Shown here: positions 1 to 8,769 of the stretch, in pieces
Layout of the letters: each line of letters begins with the position of its first letter
Numbering within the stretch: the stretch's first letter is position 1
From: Caulobacter sp. UNC358MFTsu5.1
GTDB taxonomy: Bacteria > Pseudomonadota > Alphaproteobacteria > Caulobacterales > Caulobacteraceae
Assembly (NCBI RefSeq): GCF_000712075.1
Contig: NZ_JONW01000007.1
Coordinates: 62,001-126,000 of the forward strand
Direction of reading: 5' to 3'
DNA: 64,000 bases
Translations under genes and position numbers: made by a program
Notes under the pieces: generated by a model
What the model was told of the DNA's origin: nothing
The model's input: only the letters and a program-made list of their open reading frames with translations
The model's database searches: none

Positions 1-1037
1 CGGCCGGTACGCGTCTGGGCGCCCTGGGACCAGCCCTGGCCGCCAAGGGCCGGGCCATGGCCAATCTGCCCGACATCAACAAGCAGGCCCTGGCCGGGGC
101 CCTGGCCACCGGCACCCACGGCACGGGCGCGACCCTGAAGGCCCTGCACGGCGACGTCGCCGCCCTGCGCCTGATCACGCCCAAGGGCGAGGTCATCGAC
201 TGCGGCGCGCATCGCGACGCCGACGTCTTCCAGGCCGCGAAGGTCTCGCTGGGCGCGCTGGGGGTGATCACCCAGGTCCGGCTGAAGACCACGGCCAACC
301 GCCGGCTGGAGCGTAACGTCTGGCTGGAACCGTTCGAGGACGCCCTAGCCCAGGCGGAGGCGCGCTGGGCCAAGCACCGCAATTTCGAGTTCTACGCCGT
401 GCCGTTCACGGGCCTGGCCGCCTGCATCAGCCACGACGAGACCGACGCGCCGGCGATCCCGCGCGGCCCGGACCAGGACACCGTCTTCCTCGACGCCCTG
501 AAGGGCCTGCGCAACCTGCTGGGCTTCTCGGCCCCGCTGCGCAAGGCGGCCGCCAGGGCCCTGCTGGGCGGGACCAAGCCGGAAAAGGCGATCGACGAGG
601 GCTGGAAGCTGCTCTCCACCGAACGGCCGGTGCGCTTCAACGAGATGGAGTACCACCTGCCGGCCGGCGTGCAGCTGAAGGCCCTGGCCGAGATCGTGGC
701 CATCATCGAGAAGGAGCGGCCCGACGTCTTCTTCCCGATCGAATGCCGCCGCATCGCGCCCGACGACGCCTGGCTGTCGCCTTCTCAAGGCGAACCTCGG
801 GGCTCCATAGCGGTCCACGCCCACTACAAGGACGAGTTCGCCTTCCTCTACACCCTGATCGAGCCGATCTTCCGCCGCTACGGCGGCCGGCCGCATTGGG
901 GCAAGCTGCACAGCGTCTCGGGCGACCAGTTGGCCGGGCTCTATCCGCGCTGGAACGACTTCCTGAAGGTGCGGGCCCAGCTCGATCCGGACGGGCGGAT
1001 GCTCAATCCGTACCTGAAGGGGCTGTTCGGGGTCTGA
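1..1037 (+). CDS. FAD-linked sugar-1,4-lactone oxidase family protein (5' end outside window)
   Basis: The reading frame is open from the left edge (frame beginning at base 3), so the N-terminus is missing. The visible part begins in the end of the FAD-binding domain (GTGTHGTG, about residues 36-43 of what is visible) and runs into a C-terminal domain like that of D-arabinono-1,4-lactone oxidase. The HWGK motif and a final LDPDGRMLNPYL resemble the conserved end of that family, which oxidises sugar lactones with FAD and oxygen. An ATG at base 57 lies inside the FAD domain and is not the start. The substrate cannot be read from the sequence. The gene converges on the next one with a 4-bp gap. 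Confidence 0.8.
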   Translation, partial: AGTRLGALGPALAAKGRAMANLPDINKQALAGALATGTHGTGATLKALHGDVAALRLITPKGEVIDCGAHRDADVFQAAKVSLGALGVITQVRLKTTANRRLERNVWLEPFEDALAQAEARWAKHRNFEFYAVPFTGLAACISHDETDAPAIPRGPDQDTVFLDALKGLRNLLGFSAPLRKAAARALLGGTKPEKAIDEGWKLLSTERPVRFNEMEYHLPAGVQLKALAEIVAIIEKERPDVFFPIECRRIAPDDAWLSPSQGEPRGSIAVHAHYKDEFAFLYTLIEPIFRRYGGRPHWGKLHSVSGDQLAGLYPRWNDFLKVRAQLDPDGRMLNPYLKGLFGV

Positions 1038-1041
1038 GCGC

Positions 1042-1884
1042 TCAGGCCGTCCGCGCCAGCACCACGTGGCCGCCGCGCTCGGGCCCGGCGCGGCCGGCGC
1101 CGGGCCAATAGCGTTCGGCGAGGCCTTTCGGGCCCAGGTCCTCGATCTCGGCGAAGCCCAAGCCCGTCAGCGTCTCGCGCAGGGCCGGCGGTTCGAAATA
1201 GCTGAGCCACGGCTCGCCCAGCGCCGCGACGCGCTCAGAGCGGGCCTGGTGCGCCGCGCGGGCCTCGTCGGACAGGGCGGCGGGCGGGTCGGCGTAGTCG
1301 AAGGCGACCTCGGCGCCGCCGGGCAGGCTCCCGATCGCCGCCAGGGGGGCGCGCACCGCCTCGGGCGTCAGATAGGGGATCACGCCCAGCCACATGAAGA
1401 AGGTCCGCCGGGTCGGGTCCAGGCCCGCCGCCGCCAGGCCGTCCAGCAGGGCCTCGCGCTCGAAGTCGACGGGGGCGTGGACGACGTCGTCGGGGACGGC
1501 GATGCCGGCTTCGTCCAGGCGGCGACGTTTCCAAGCCTGGGTGGCGGGATGGTCGACCTCGAACACCCGCAGCCGGTCGGCCAGCGGATTGCGGTAGGCG
1601 AAGGTGTCCAGCCCCGCGCCCAGCACCACCAGCTGGCTGACGCCGCGCTGTTCGACGCCGGCCGCCAGGGCGCTTTCGGCCAGGTGGGCGCGGGCGGCGA
1701 TGAACACTCGCATCCCCCGCCGCTCGGGATGGGCCAGGGCGTCCTTCGCCACGCTTTCGGCGTCCTGGCCCAGGATGCGCAGGGCCAGCGGATCGCTGAA
1801 GATCAGGCCGCGCTCCAGCACCTGATGGGCGGCGCGGTGCGTGGCCGCCATCCAGGCCGTGCGGCTGGGTTCTTGTTCGAGCAT
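1042..1884 (-). CDS. Class I SAM-dependent methyltransferase, leucine carboxyl methyltransferase-like
   Basis: A 280-residue protein of the family related to leucine carboxyl methyltransferases. The SAM-binding loop VLGAGLDTFAYR lies at about residues 87-98, and an acidic motif (VFEVDHPATQ) follows about 30 residues later, as expected for the ribose-binding acidic strand. Members methylate carboxyl or hydroxyl groups of small molecules in secondary metabolism, but the target here is unknown. It stands alone between two converging or tail-to-tail neighbours, so context gives no substrate. Confidence 0.75.
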   Translation of the reverse strand: MLEQEPSRTAWMAATHRAAHQVLERGLIFSDPLALRILGQDAESVAKDALAHPERRGMRVFIAARAHLAESALAAGVEQRGVSQLVVLGAGLDTFAYRNPLADRLRVFEVDHPATQAWKRRRLDEAGIAVPDDVVHAPVDFEREALLDGLAAAGLDPTRRTFFMWLGVIPYLTPEAVRAPLAAIGSLPGGAEVAFDYADPPAALSDEARAAHQARSERVAALGEPWLSYFEPPALRETLTGLGFAEIEDLGPKGLAERYWPGAGRAGPERGGHVVLARTA

Positions 1885-1935
1885 GTGATCCCCTGCGTGG
1901 TCGAGGTCGGGAGATAGGGCGGGGACCGCGCATGC

Positions 1936-1964
1936 AAAAGGCCCCGGCGCGGACCGGGGCCTTT
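1936..1964 (-). terminator. Intrinsic terminator of the Hpt gene, possibly bidirectional
   Basis: A perfect 11-bp stem, AAAGGCCCCGG paired with CCGGGGCCTTT, closes a 6-base loop. On the minus strand it follows the Hpt stop codon by about 25 bp and continues into a TTTT run. Confidence 0.75.
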
Positions 1965-1989
1965 GGAAAGGTCTAGTTTGGGAAGGTGA

Positions 1990-2472
1990 TCAGCCGGCCA
2001 GGTATTCGGCGACCTTGGCTTCCAGCTCGGCGGCCAGGACCTTGCCCACGGGGTGGGTGTCGACCTTGATGTCGTCGCGCACGCAGGCCTTGATGGCGTC
2101 GATGTGGGCGTCGACCAGGAACATCGGCGCGCTCAGGCGGGTCTCGGGGTCGTCGATCAGCCGGCACAGCGAGGCGGCCAGGCGGGTGATCAGCGGGAAT
2201 TCGTAGGTGGCGCCCAGGCCCTTCAGGTCGTGGGCGCGCAGATAGAGGGTCTCGACCGTCTCGGCGGTCAGGCCCTGGGCGCGGACTTCCTGGCGGGCCG
2301 CTTCCAGCTTGACGATCTCGTCGTTGAGCCACTGGGCGAAGTTGCCCGACAGGCTTTTCAGCGCGGCTTCGGCCTTGGCGATGGCCGCCATATCGATCCC
2401 GCCACGACCGCCAACCTTGAGCTTGAGCATGTTCGGCACCTGAATCACTTCCGCGGCGGACTTGTTGGTCAC
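1990..2472 (-). CDS. Histidine phosphotransfer (Hpt) domain protein
   Basis: A 160-residue, mostly helical protein. The signature RAHDLKGLGATY (residues 79-90) is an Hpt motif with the phospho-accepting histidine at residue 81, followed by the K-G-x-x-x spacing typical of the family. Such proteins relay phosphate between hybrid histidine kinases and response regulators in the cytoplasm. No kinase or regulator is adjacent, so it is an orphan relay. Two hybrid kinases lie about 13 kb away, but nothing in the sequence links them. Caulobacter has several single-domain phosphotransferases and I cannot say which one this matches. Confidence 0.8.
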   Translation of the reverse strand: MTNKSAAEVIQVPNMLKLKVGGRGGIDMAAIAKAEAALKSLSGNFAQWLNDEIVKLEAARQEVRAQGLTAETVETLYLRAHDLKGLGATYEFPLITRLAASLCRLIDDPETRLSAPMFLVDAHIDAIKACVRDDIKVDTHPVGKVLAAELEAKVAEYLAG

Positions 2473-2555
2473 GGACGCTTCCCCCTGGGCATTGGTCTGA
2501 AATGTAGGATCAAGGCGTTAACATTAGATGAGACGCCCATTTCTACCCTGACCAA

Positions 2556-2572
2556 AGGGCGGGGAGCGCCCT
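2556..2572 (-). terminator. Weak hairpin terminator candidate after nadK
   Basis: A 6-bp stem, AGGGCG paired with CGCCCT, has a 5-base loop and lies about 20 bp beyond the nadK stop. On the minus strand it is followed only by TTTGG. Confidence 0.35.
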
Positions 2573-2592
2573 GACCAATAAGTCCAACGTTG

Positions 2593-3375
2593 TCAGGCCG
2601 AGAACTGCTCTGTCAGGACCCGCTCCTCGAGGCTTCGACCGGCGTCGAAGAGCATGGAGAGGCTGGCGCTGCTGTCCTCGGCGATGTGGACCTCGACGAC
2701 GTCGCGGACCTCGAAGTTATCGGCCACGGCGCTGACGGGTCTCTTATCGCATTCCAGGATCTCGAACGTCACCCTGGCCGACTGCGGCAAAAGCGCGCCG
2801 CGCCAGCGCCTGGGGCGGAAGGCGCTGATCGGGGTGAGGGCCAGCACCTGGGCGCCGATCGGGATGATCGGGCCGTGGGCCGACAGGTTGTAGGCGGTGG
2901 AGCCGGCCGGGGTGGCCAGCAGGGCGCCGTCGCAGACCAGCTCGCCCATCCGCACCTTGCCGTCGATGCTGATGCGCAGCTTGGCGGTCTGCCGGGTCTG
3001 GCGCAGCAGCGACACCTCGTTGATGGCCAGGGCCCGGTGCTGCTTGCGGTTGGCGTCGATGGCGACCATGGCCAGCGGGTGGATCACGGCCCGCTCGGCG
3101 GCGTTGATCCGCTCCAGCAGGCCGTCCTCGCTGTACTCGTTCATCAGGAAGCCGACCGAGCCGCGGTTCATGCCGTAGATCGGGGTCTGGCGCTGCAGGG
3201 TCTCGTGCAGGGTCTCCAGCATGAAGCCGTCGCCGCCCAGCGCCACGATCACCTGGGCGTTCTCGTCGCCGACGTCGCCGTAGCGCGCGATCAGCCGCTC
3301 GCGCGCCTCCTGCGCCTCGGGGCGGTCGCTAGCCTTGAAGGTCAGGCGAGTCACGAAGGGCAGGGGCTGGAACAT
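2593..3375 (-). CDS. nadK: NAD kinase
   Basis: A 260-residue cytoplasmic enzyme that phosphorylates NAD to NADP. The catalytic GGDG motif is at residues 47-50 ([12 protein letters not shown]). The family motifs [24 protein letters not shown] and a glycine- and threonine-rich segment ([19 protein letters not shown]) follow in the usual order. Length is normal for the short alphaproteobacterial form. It lies downstream of a DUF2336 gene and a small membrane protein gene on the same strand, with about 50 bp before it. Confidence 0.95.
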   Translation of the reverse strand: MFQPLPFVTRLTFKASDRPEAQEARERLIARYGDVGDENAQVIVALGGDGFMLETLHETLQRQTPIYGMNRGSVGFLMNEYSEDGLLERINAAERAVIHPLAMVAIDANRKQHRALAINEVSLLRQTRQTAKLRISIDGKVRMGELVCDGALLATPAGSTAYNLSAHGPIIPIGAQVLALTPISAFRPRRWRGALLPQSARVTFEILECDKRPVSAVADNFEVRDVVEVHIAEDSSASLSMLFDAGRSLEERVLTEQFSA

Positions 3376-3424
3376 TGCGCCAAGTGGCTGGATCGGCGGC
3401 GGGTTGTCAAACCGGTGCTGGGCC

Positions 3425-3679
3425 TCAGTCGCGCAGCGGGTCTTGTTCGTCGGTGAAGGTCCCCGAGAACCATGCGGCGAGCGCCCATCGCGTCGCGACG
3501 CAGGCGATCGACGAGACGATCAGCGTCGCGACCAGGGCGGAACGGATGGTCGGGTCGAAATGTCGTCCGCCCGCCAGGTCGAAGACCAGCAGCGCGCCGG
3601 CGATCAGGGCCAGGGCCAGGGTCGTCCACAGGCAGCGGACGGCGTGGACCCGTCCCCGATTGGAAGAGAAGCCGCTCAT
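3425..3679 (-). CDS. Small two-helix membrane protein
   Basis: An 84-residue protein with two hydrophobic stretches (about residues 15-36, [17 protein letters not shown], and 46-72), separated by a short polar turn (AGGRHFDPT) and ending in an acidic tail. It starts 14 bp after the stop of the DUF2336 gene. An AGGGA sits 4 to 8 bases before its ATG, so the two are probably co-transcribed. I do not recognise a family. The frame is part of a longer open frame that continues upstream only as a shadow of the neighbouring gene. Confidence 0.6.
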   Translation of the reverse strand: MSGFSSNRGRVHAVRCLWTTLALALIAGALLVFDLAGGRHFDPTIRSALVATLIVSSIACVATRWALAAWFSGTFTDEQDPLRD

Positions 3680-3693
3680 CGGTCCCTGGGGTC

Positions 3694-4839
3694 TCAGGCC
3701 GCGCTGACCGCCTGGCGGAAGGCCATGGCCGCGATGTCGGGCGCGAACGGGCCGAACGCGCCGCTGGCCTTGCGGGCGGCTTCGGGGCCGCCGCCGGGGC
3801 GACCGCCGTTCAGTTCGCGCACATGGGCCAGGATGGTCGGGAAGACGCTGCGGTCGATGCCGACGGCCGAGCAGGCCAGGGCCAGCAGTTCGGGGCGGTT
3901 GCTGTCGATCGCGCGGCGGACCTGGCGCACGTCGAAGCGGCCCAGGCGGGCCAGGGCGAACAGGAACAGCGGCAGGCGGCGCTCGCGCAGCACCCGCAGC
4001 AGGTAGCCGGGCCGCAGCTGGCCGGCGGCGTCCAGCTTCTCGACCAGGGCCGCCTCCATCTCCTCGCGGTCCTCGGCCTGCTCGACGGTCGGCTTGTCCA
4101 CCAGCGGCGCCCCGGCGTGGGCGGCGCGCAGCGAGGCTTCGACGGCCAGGGCCATCTTGTCGGGATCCAGCTGGAAGCGGCTGATCAGGCTGTCGCGCAG
4201 GGCGCGGCCCACCCACAGGTACAGCTGCTCGGCCAGGTCGCTGGACAGGTTCGGATGCCGGGCCAGGGGCGAGCGCAGGGCGACCACGTCGCGCGCCTTG
4301 TCGACCAGTCGGCGCAGGCCCTCGGGCGAGATCTGGGCGGTCGGATTGCTGGCCAGGGCGGTCAGCACGGCCGACTCGTCCTTGGCCAGGATGGCGTCGA
4401 CCACGGCCGGCGACAGCTGGGGCCGGCGGGCGATCTCGATCTGGTGCTCCAGGGTGGCCTGGACCAGCAGGCGGATCAGGTCGTGGTCCTGCAGGATCGG
4501 GCTGCGGGCGATGATCGGCCGGGCGATCTCGATCTCGTCGAGCGCCAGGATGTTGATCAGGGCCGGCGGGGCCCAGGTCGCGTCGGCCAGGCTCTGGGCC
4601 AGGCGGGCGCGGATGTCGCGCTCGGCCTCGACCACCAGGGTCATGAAGATCGAATCGAGCAGGATCTGGACCTCGGGCGCGGTCGGCTGGCCGCGCGCCT
4701 GGCCCGCGTCGCACATCTCCACGATGCCGGCGAGCAGGCGCTCGCGATCGGCCGGCTCGCGGCTGCGGGCCAGGGACAGGAGCTGCGCGGTCTGGGCGGC
4801 CTGGCTCAACCAGCCTCCTCGAAATCCAAGCTTAACCAA
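3694..4839 (-). CDS. DUF2336 domain-containing protein
   Basis: A 381-residue protein made of short repeated helices rich in Ala, Leu and Arg, matching the DUF2336 family widespread in alphaproteobacteria and of unknown biochemical role. Pieces such as LALDEIEIARPIIARSPIL and VLTALASNPTAQIS look like repeating helical pairs, as in HEAT-like scaffolds. No catalytic motif is visible. The chosen start is a TTG with AAGG six bases upstream. A second TTG about 27 bases downstream follows a stronger AGGAGG and is an alternative. Divergent from glpK. Confidence 0.75.
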   Translation of the reverse strand: MVKLGFRGGWLSQAAQTAQLLSLARSREPADRERLLAGIVEMCDAGQARGQPTAPEVQILLDSIFMTLVVEAERDIRARLAQSLADATWAPPALINILALDEIEIARPIIARSPILQDHDLIRLLVQATLEHQIEIARRPQLSPAVVDAILAKDESAVLTALASNPTAQISPEGLRRLVDKARDVVALRSPLARHPNLSSDLAEQLYLWVGRALRDSLISRFQLDPDKMALAVEASLRAAHAGAPLVDKPTVEQAEDREEMEAALVEKLDAAGQLRPGYLLRVLRERRLPLFLFALARLGRFDVRQVRRAIDSNRPELLALACSAVGIDRSVFPTILAHVRELNGGRPGGGPEAARKASGAFGPFAPDIAAMAFRQAVSAA

Positions 4840-4963
4840 GACGGACCTTGGCGGCGTCAGATGAAAACATGCTTAAACAGGTGAATCCACGCAGGGCGAT
4901 GACAAGCGTCGCGATGCCGCAGGACAAGACCGTCGGAAGCACGGCGAGGGAGACGAAAGACGC

Positions 4964-6454
4964 ATGGGCCAACCTCTGATCCTCGCGCTCGATCAGGGCA
5001 CCACCAGCACCCGGGCCATCCTGTTCCAGGCCGACGGCAAGCCGGTCTGCGACGCCAGCCGGCCGCTGCGCCAGAGCTATCCCCGCGACGGCTGGGTCGA
5101 GCACGACGCCGAGGAGATCTACGCCGCCTGCGTGGGCGTGCTGCGCGACACGGTCGAGAAGTGCGACCGCGACGCCGCCGACATCGCCGCCCTGGGGATC
5201 ACCAACCAACGCGAGACGGTGGTGGTGTGGGACAAGGCCACCGGCCGCCCGATCCATCCGGCCGTCGTCTGGCAGGACCGCCGCACGGCGGATGTCTGCG
5301 ACCGCCTGCGCGACGCGGGTCACGAACCCGCCGTCACCGCCGCCACGGGCCTGCTGCTGGATCCCTATTTCTCGGGCACCAAGATCGCCTGGATCCTGGA
5401 CAAGGTGCCCGGCGCGCGGGCCCGGGCCGAGGCCGGCCAGCTGCTGTGCGGCACGATCGACACTTGGGTGATCTGGCGGCTGACCGGCAACCGGGTCCAC
5501 GCCACCGACGCCACCAACGCCTCGCGCACCCTGCTGTTCGACATCCAGGCCCAGGCCTGGTCGGACGAGATGCTGGCGCTGCTGAACGTGCCGCGAGCCC
5601 TGCTGCCGACCGTGTTGGACTGCGCGGCCGACTATGGCGAGGTGACGGCCGACATCCTGGGGCGGCCGTTGCCGATCCGCGGCGTGGCCGGGGACCAGCA
5701 GGCGGCGCTGATGGGGCAGGGCTGCATCCGGCCCGGCGAGATGAAGGTCACCTACGGCACCGGCGGCTTCATGCTGGTCAACACCGGCGAGGATCGTCCG
5801 CATTCCGCCTCGCGCCTGCTGACCACCGTGGCGGCCCGGGTGGGCGGCCGCACGACCTACGCCCTGGAAGGCTCGATCTTCGTGGCCGGGGCGGCGATCC
5901 AGTGGCTGAACGAGGGCATGGGCGTCACCGGCGGCCCGCGCGGGGCCGAGGCCCTGGCCCGCTCGGCGCGCGACGGCCACGGGGTGGTCGTGGTGCCGGC
6001 CTTCACCGGCCTGGGCGCGCCCTGGTGGGACGCCGAGGCGCGGGGCGCGGTGTTCGGCCTGACCCGCGACGCCGGCCTGGCCGAGATCGCCCTGGCCACC
6101 TTCGACAGCTGCGTCTTCCAGGGGCGCGACCTGATCGAGGCCATGCGGGCCGACGCGCCCTCGGCCTTCGAGGACGCGGCCCTGCGCATCGACGGCGGCA
6201 TGGCCAGGAGCGCCTGGTTCAGCCAGCGGCTGGCCGACCTGACCGGCATCCCCGTGCACCGCGCCAGCTACCAGGAGACCACGGCCCTGGGCGCGGCCCT
6301 GTTCGCCGGGGTCGGGGCGGGGGTCTACGCCTCGGTCGAGGAGGCGGTCCAGGCGCGTCCCGAGGCGGAGATGCTGACCCCGGGCGTCAGCGTCAACGTC
6401 CGCGAGGAGGCCTATGCGCGGTGGCTCGACGCCTTGCCCAGAGTGCGTTCGTGA
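4964..6454 (+). CDS. glpK: Glycerol kinase
   Basis: A 496-residue FGGY-family kinase that phosphorylates glycerol to sn-glycerol-3-phosphate with ATP. The N-terminal phosphate loop LALDQGTTSTRAILF, the conserved GDQQAALMGQGC and the TYGTGGFMLVNTG nucleotide-binding segment are all present, and length is typical. A GGGAG precedes the ATG by about 13 bases. No glpF or glpD is next to it. Instead its stop codon overlaps the start of an SMP-30 type lactonase gene, a pairing that is not the usual glycerol operon. Confidence 0.95.
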   Translation: MGQPLILALDQGTTSTRAILFQADGKPVCDASRPLRQSYPRDGWVEHDAEEIYAACVGVLRDTVEKCDRDAADIAALGITNQRETVVVWDKATGRPIHPAVVWQDRRTADVCDRLRDAGHEPAVTAATGLLLDPYFSGTKIAWILDKVPGARARAEAGQLLCGTIDTWVIWRLTGNRVHATDATNASRTLLFDIQAQAWSDEMLALLNVPRALLPTVLDCAADYGEVTADILGRPLPIRGVAGDQQAALMGQGCIRPGEMKVTYGTGGFMLVNTGEDRPHSASRLLTTVAARVGGRTTYALEGSIFVAGAAIQWLNEGMGVTGGPRGAEALARSARDGHGVVVVPAFTGLGAPWWDAEARGAVFGLTRDAGLAEIALATFDSCVFQGRDLIEAMRADAPSAFEDAALRIDGGMARSAWFSQRLADLTGIPVHRASYQETTALGAALFAGVGAGVYASVEEAVQARPEAEMLTPGVSVNVREEAYARWLDALPRVRS

Positions 6455-7419
6455 GTACGAGTTCCCAAATGACCTACCCCATCGTCGGCCGGATCCACCG
6501 CCTCTCCCCGAAGCTCGACGCCGTGATCGCGCCGGACGCCCGGATCCAGCAACTGGCCGACGGCTTCATCTGGTCGGAGGGGCCGGTCTGGGTCCGCGAC
6601 GGCGGTTACCTGGTGTTCTCGGACGTGCCGGGCAACGTCATGTACCGCTGGAGCGAGACGGACGGCCTGTCCGAGTTCCTCAACCCGTCCGGCTATGACG
6701 GCCCGCCCACCGACGCCTTCGCCGAGCCGGGCCAGAACGGCATGGCCCTGGACGCCGCCGGTTTCCTGCTGGCCTGCGACCACGGCAACCGGGCCCTGGC
6801 CCGGATCGACCTGAAGACGAAGAAGAAGACCTTCGTGATCGACCGCTGGCGGGGCAAGCGGTTCAACAGCCCCAACGACCTGGCGGTGGCCAAGTCGGGC
6901 GCGATCTACTTCACCGATCCGACCTACGGCCTGAAGGGCCGCAACGCCTCGCCGCTGCGCGAGCTGGACTTCAACGGCGTCTATCGCCTGCGTCCCGACG
7001 GCGGCCTGGACCTGCTGGACGCCGACCTGACCTTCCCGAACGGGATCGCCCTGTCGCCGGACGAGCGCCGGCTGTACGTCTCGGTCTCCGATCCCGACGG
7101 ACCCGAGCTGGTGGTCTACGACCTGGGGGTGGACGGCCTGCCGACGGGCAAGGAACTGTTCTTCGACGCCATGCCGCTGCGGGTCGCCGGCGGCCCGGGC
7201 CTGCCGGACGGCATGTGCCTGGACACCGGGGGGCGGCTCTACGCCACGGGGCCGGGCGGGGTGCTGGTGCTGACGCCGGAGGCCGAGCTGATCGGCGTGA
7301 TCGAGACCGGCACGGCCATCGCCAACTGCGCGTTCGGCGAGGACGGGAGTACGCTGTTCCTGGCCTCGAACCACACGCTGGCGCGAGTGCGGCTGAAGAC
7401 GACGGGTCTGGTCTGGTGA
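6451..7419 (+). CDS. SMP-30/gluconolactonase/LRE family protein
   Basis: About 322 residues forming a calcium-dependent beta-propeller lactonase of the SMP-30 family. The motif IWSEGPVWV is typical of the first metal ligand (Glu), and NSPNDLAVAKSGAIYFTDP and FPNGIALSPDERRLYVS carry the metal-binding Asn and Asp residues. Such enzymes open sugar lactones such as gluconolactone. No signal peptide is visible, so it is probably cytoplasmic. The start chosen is a GTG overlapping the glpK stop (GTGA), which suggests translational coupling. An ATG 18 bases later is the alternative. The lactone substrate is unknown. Confidence 0.85.
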   Translation: MSTSSQMTYPIVGRIHRLSPKLDAVIAPDARIQQLADGFIWSEGPVWVRDGGYLVFSDVPGNVMYRWSETDGLSEFLNPSGYDGPPTDAFAEPGQNGMALDAAGFLLACDHGNRALARIDLKTKKKTFVIDRWRGKRFNSPNDLAVAKSGAIYFTDPTYGLKGRNASPLRELDFNGVYRLRPDGGLDLLDADLTFPNGIALSPDERRLYVSVSDPDGPELVVYDLGVDGLPTGKELFFDAMPLRVAGGPGLPDGMCLDTGGRLYATGPGGVLVLTPEAELIGVIETGTAIANCAFGEDGSTLFLASNHTLARVRLKTTGLVW

Positions 7420-7426
7420 ACCGGCT

Positions 7427-7452
7427 GGGGACAGTCGCATGCGACTGTCCCC
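7427..7452. repeat. GGGGACA-type palindrome between convergent genes
   Basis: A perfect 26-bp palindrome with ends GGGGACA and TGTCCCC and centre GTCGCATGCGAC. It lies between the stops of two converging genes and could end transcription from both. Related elements occur at 9294, 41039 and 58672. Confidence 0.8.
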
Positions 7453-7469
7453 ATCAGTAGACTCGGCGC

Positions 7470-8147
7470 CTACGGATTGGCGTCCAGATACGCCTTCACC
7501 CGGGCGAACAGCTCCTCGAACATCGGCGTGGTCAGCCGGCCGGTGTTCGTGTTCAGCCGCGAGCAGTGATAGCTGTTGAACACCCGATACGGACCCGCCT
7601 GGAACTCCGTGCCGTGGCCGGGCAGGCCCGCCGAGGCCTTCAGGCCCAGGGCTTTCAGCAGGTTGCGGCGCGAGACGTCGCCCAGGGTGACGATGGCCTT
7701 CAGCTTGGGGAACATCTCCAGCCGCGCCGTCAGGAACGGCCGGCAGTTGTTCTCTTCCGAGGTCTCGGGCTTGTTGCCGGGCGGGGCGCAGCGGACGGCG
7801 TTGGTCACCGCCGCCCCGATCAGCTTCAGGGAGTCGTCGGGCCGGGCCTCGAACTTGCCGGTGGCGAAGCCATACTTGATCAGGGTGTCGTAGAGCAGGG
7901 TCCCGGCATAGTCGCCGGTGAACGGCCGGCCGGTGCGGTTGGCGCCCTTGCGGCCTGGGGCCAGGCCCACGACCAGCAGTCGGGCCTCATGGTCGCCGAA
8001 CGACGGGGCGGGGCCGTTGAACCAGTCGGGATACAGGTCCTGGTTCTCGCGGCGATAGGCCACCAGGCGCGGGCACAGCGGGCAGTCGCGCGGCGGCTCG
8101 GCGGGCGAGGGGACGACCTCGCCGGGGATGTTGGAGTGCTGGGCCAT
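7470..8147 (-). CDS. Uracil-DNA glycosylase, family 5 (UDGb-like)
   Basis: A 225-residue DNA-repair glycosylase that removes uracil and related deaminated bases from DNA. The first active-site motif GLAPGRKGANRTGRPFTGD (residues 61-79) has the NRTGR and FTGD pattern of family 5, which lacks the catalytic Asp or Asn of classical UDGs. The second motif is YHCSRLNTNTGRLT. Cysteines in CPLCPRL (22, 25), VRCAPPG and NNCRPF are placed to bind a 4Fe-4S cluster, as in families 4 and 5. It is followed 2 bp later on the same strand by an NYN-domain gene, suggesting one operon. Confidence 0.88.
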   Translation of the reverse strand: MAQHSNIPGEVVPSPAEPPRDCPLCPRLVAYRRENQDLYPDWFNGPAPSFGDHEARLLVVGLAPGRKGANRTGRPFTGDYAGTLLYDTLIKYGFATGKFEARPDDSLKLIGAAVTNAVRCAPPGNKPETSEENNCRPFLTARLEMFPKLKAIVTLGDVSRRNLLKALGLKASAGLPGHGTEFQAGPYRVFNSYHCSRLNTNTGRLTTPMFEELFARVKAYLDANP

Positions 8148-8149
8148 GA

Positions 8150-8755
8150 CTAGTCCTCGTCGTCCTGATCACGCTCGGCGCCGCGCGCCGGCTCGGTGAC
8201 GAAGCGGGGCAGGGGGTTCCGGCTGGCCTGCGGACGGCCGATGATGTTGCCCAGGTCGGCCAGGTCCACGAAGTTGTCGGCCTGGCGGCGCAGGTCGTCG
8301 CTGGTCATCGGCGGCTGGCTCTTCATGGTGGAGACCACCGTGACCCGGCGGCCCTTGCGCTGGACGGCCTCGACCAGGGCGCGGAAGTCGCCGTCGCCCG
8401 AGAACAGCACCAGGTGGTCGACCGTGGCGGCCATCTCCAGCATGTCGACGGCGATCTCGATGTCCATGTCGCCGCGCCAGCGCTTGCGGCCTTGGCTGTC
8501 GGTGAACTCGCGGGCCGGCTTGGTCACCAGGGTGAAGCCGTTGTAGTCCAGCCAGTCGACCAGCGGCCGGATCGGGGAATACTCCTCGTTCTCGGCGATG
8601 GCGGTGTAGTAATAGGCGCGCACCAGCACCCCGCGCTTGCGGAACTCGTCCAGCAGCTTGCGGTAGTCGATATCGAAGCCCAGGGCCTTGGCGGCCGAAA
8701 AGAAATTGGCCCCGTCGATGAACAGCGCCAGGCGCTCGGTCGGGTAGAAGGTCAC
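8150..8755 (-). CDS. NYN (LabA/DUF88) domain protein, probable nuclease fold
   Basis: About 201 residues of the NYN/LabA family, a PIN-like nuclease fold. Acidic residues that would bind metal are visible in LALFIDGANFF (Asp14), WRGDMDIEIAVDM and LFSGDGDFRALVEA. Members act on RNA or have regulatory roles, and the target here is unknown. The likely start is a GTG that places the conserved core close to the N-terminus. An upstream extension is open but lacks similarity to the family. Only 14 bp separate it from the divergent folK start. It lies directly upstream of the UDG gene. Confidence 0.8.
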   Translation of the reverse strand: MTFYPTERLALFIDGANFFSAAKALGFDIDYRKLLDEFRKRGVLVRAYYYTAIAENEEYSPIRPLVDWLDYNGFTLVTKPAREFTDSQGRKRWRGDMDIEIAVDMLEMAATVDHLVLFSGDGDFRALVEAVQRKGRRVTVVSTMKSQPPMTSDDLRRQADNFVDLADLGNIIGRPQASRNPLPRFVTEPARGAERDQDDED

Positions 8756-8769
8756 GTGATCGGAATTCC

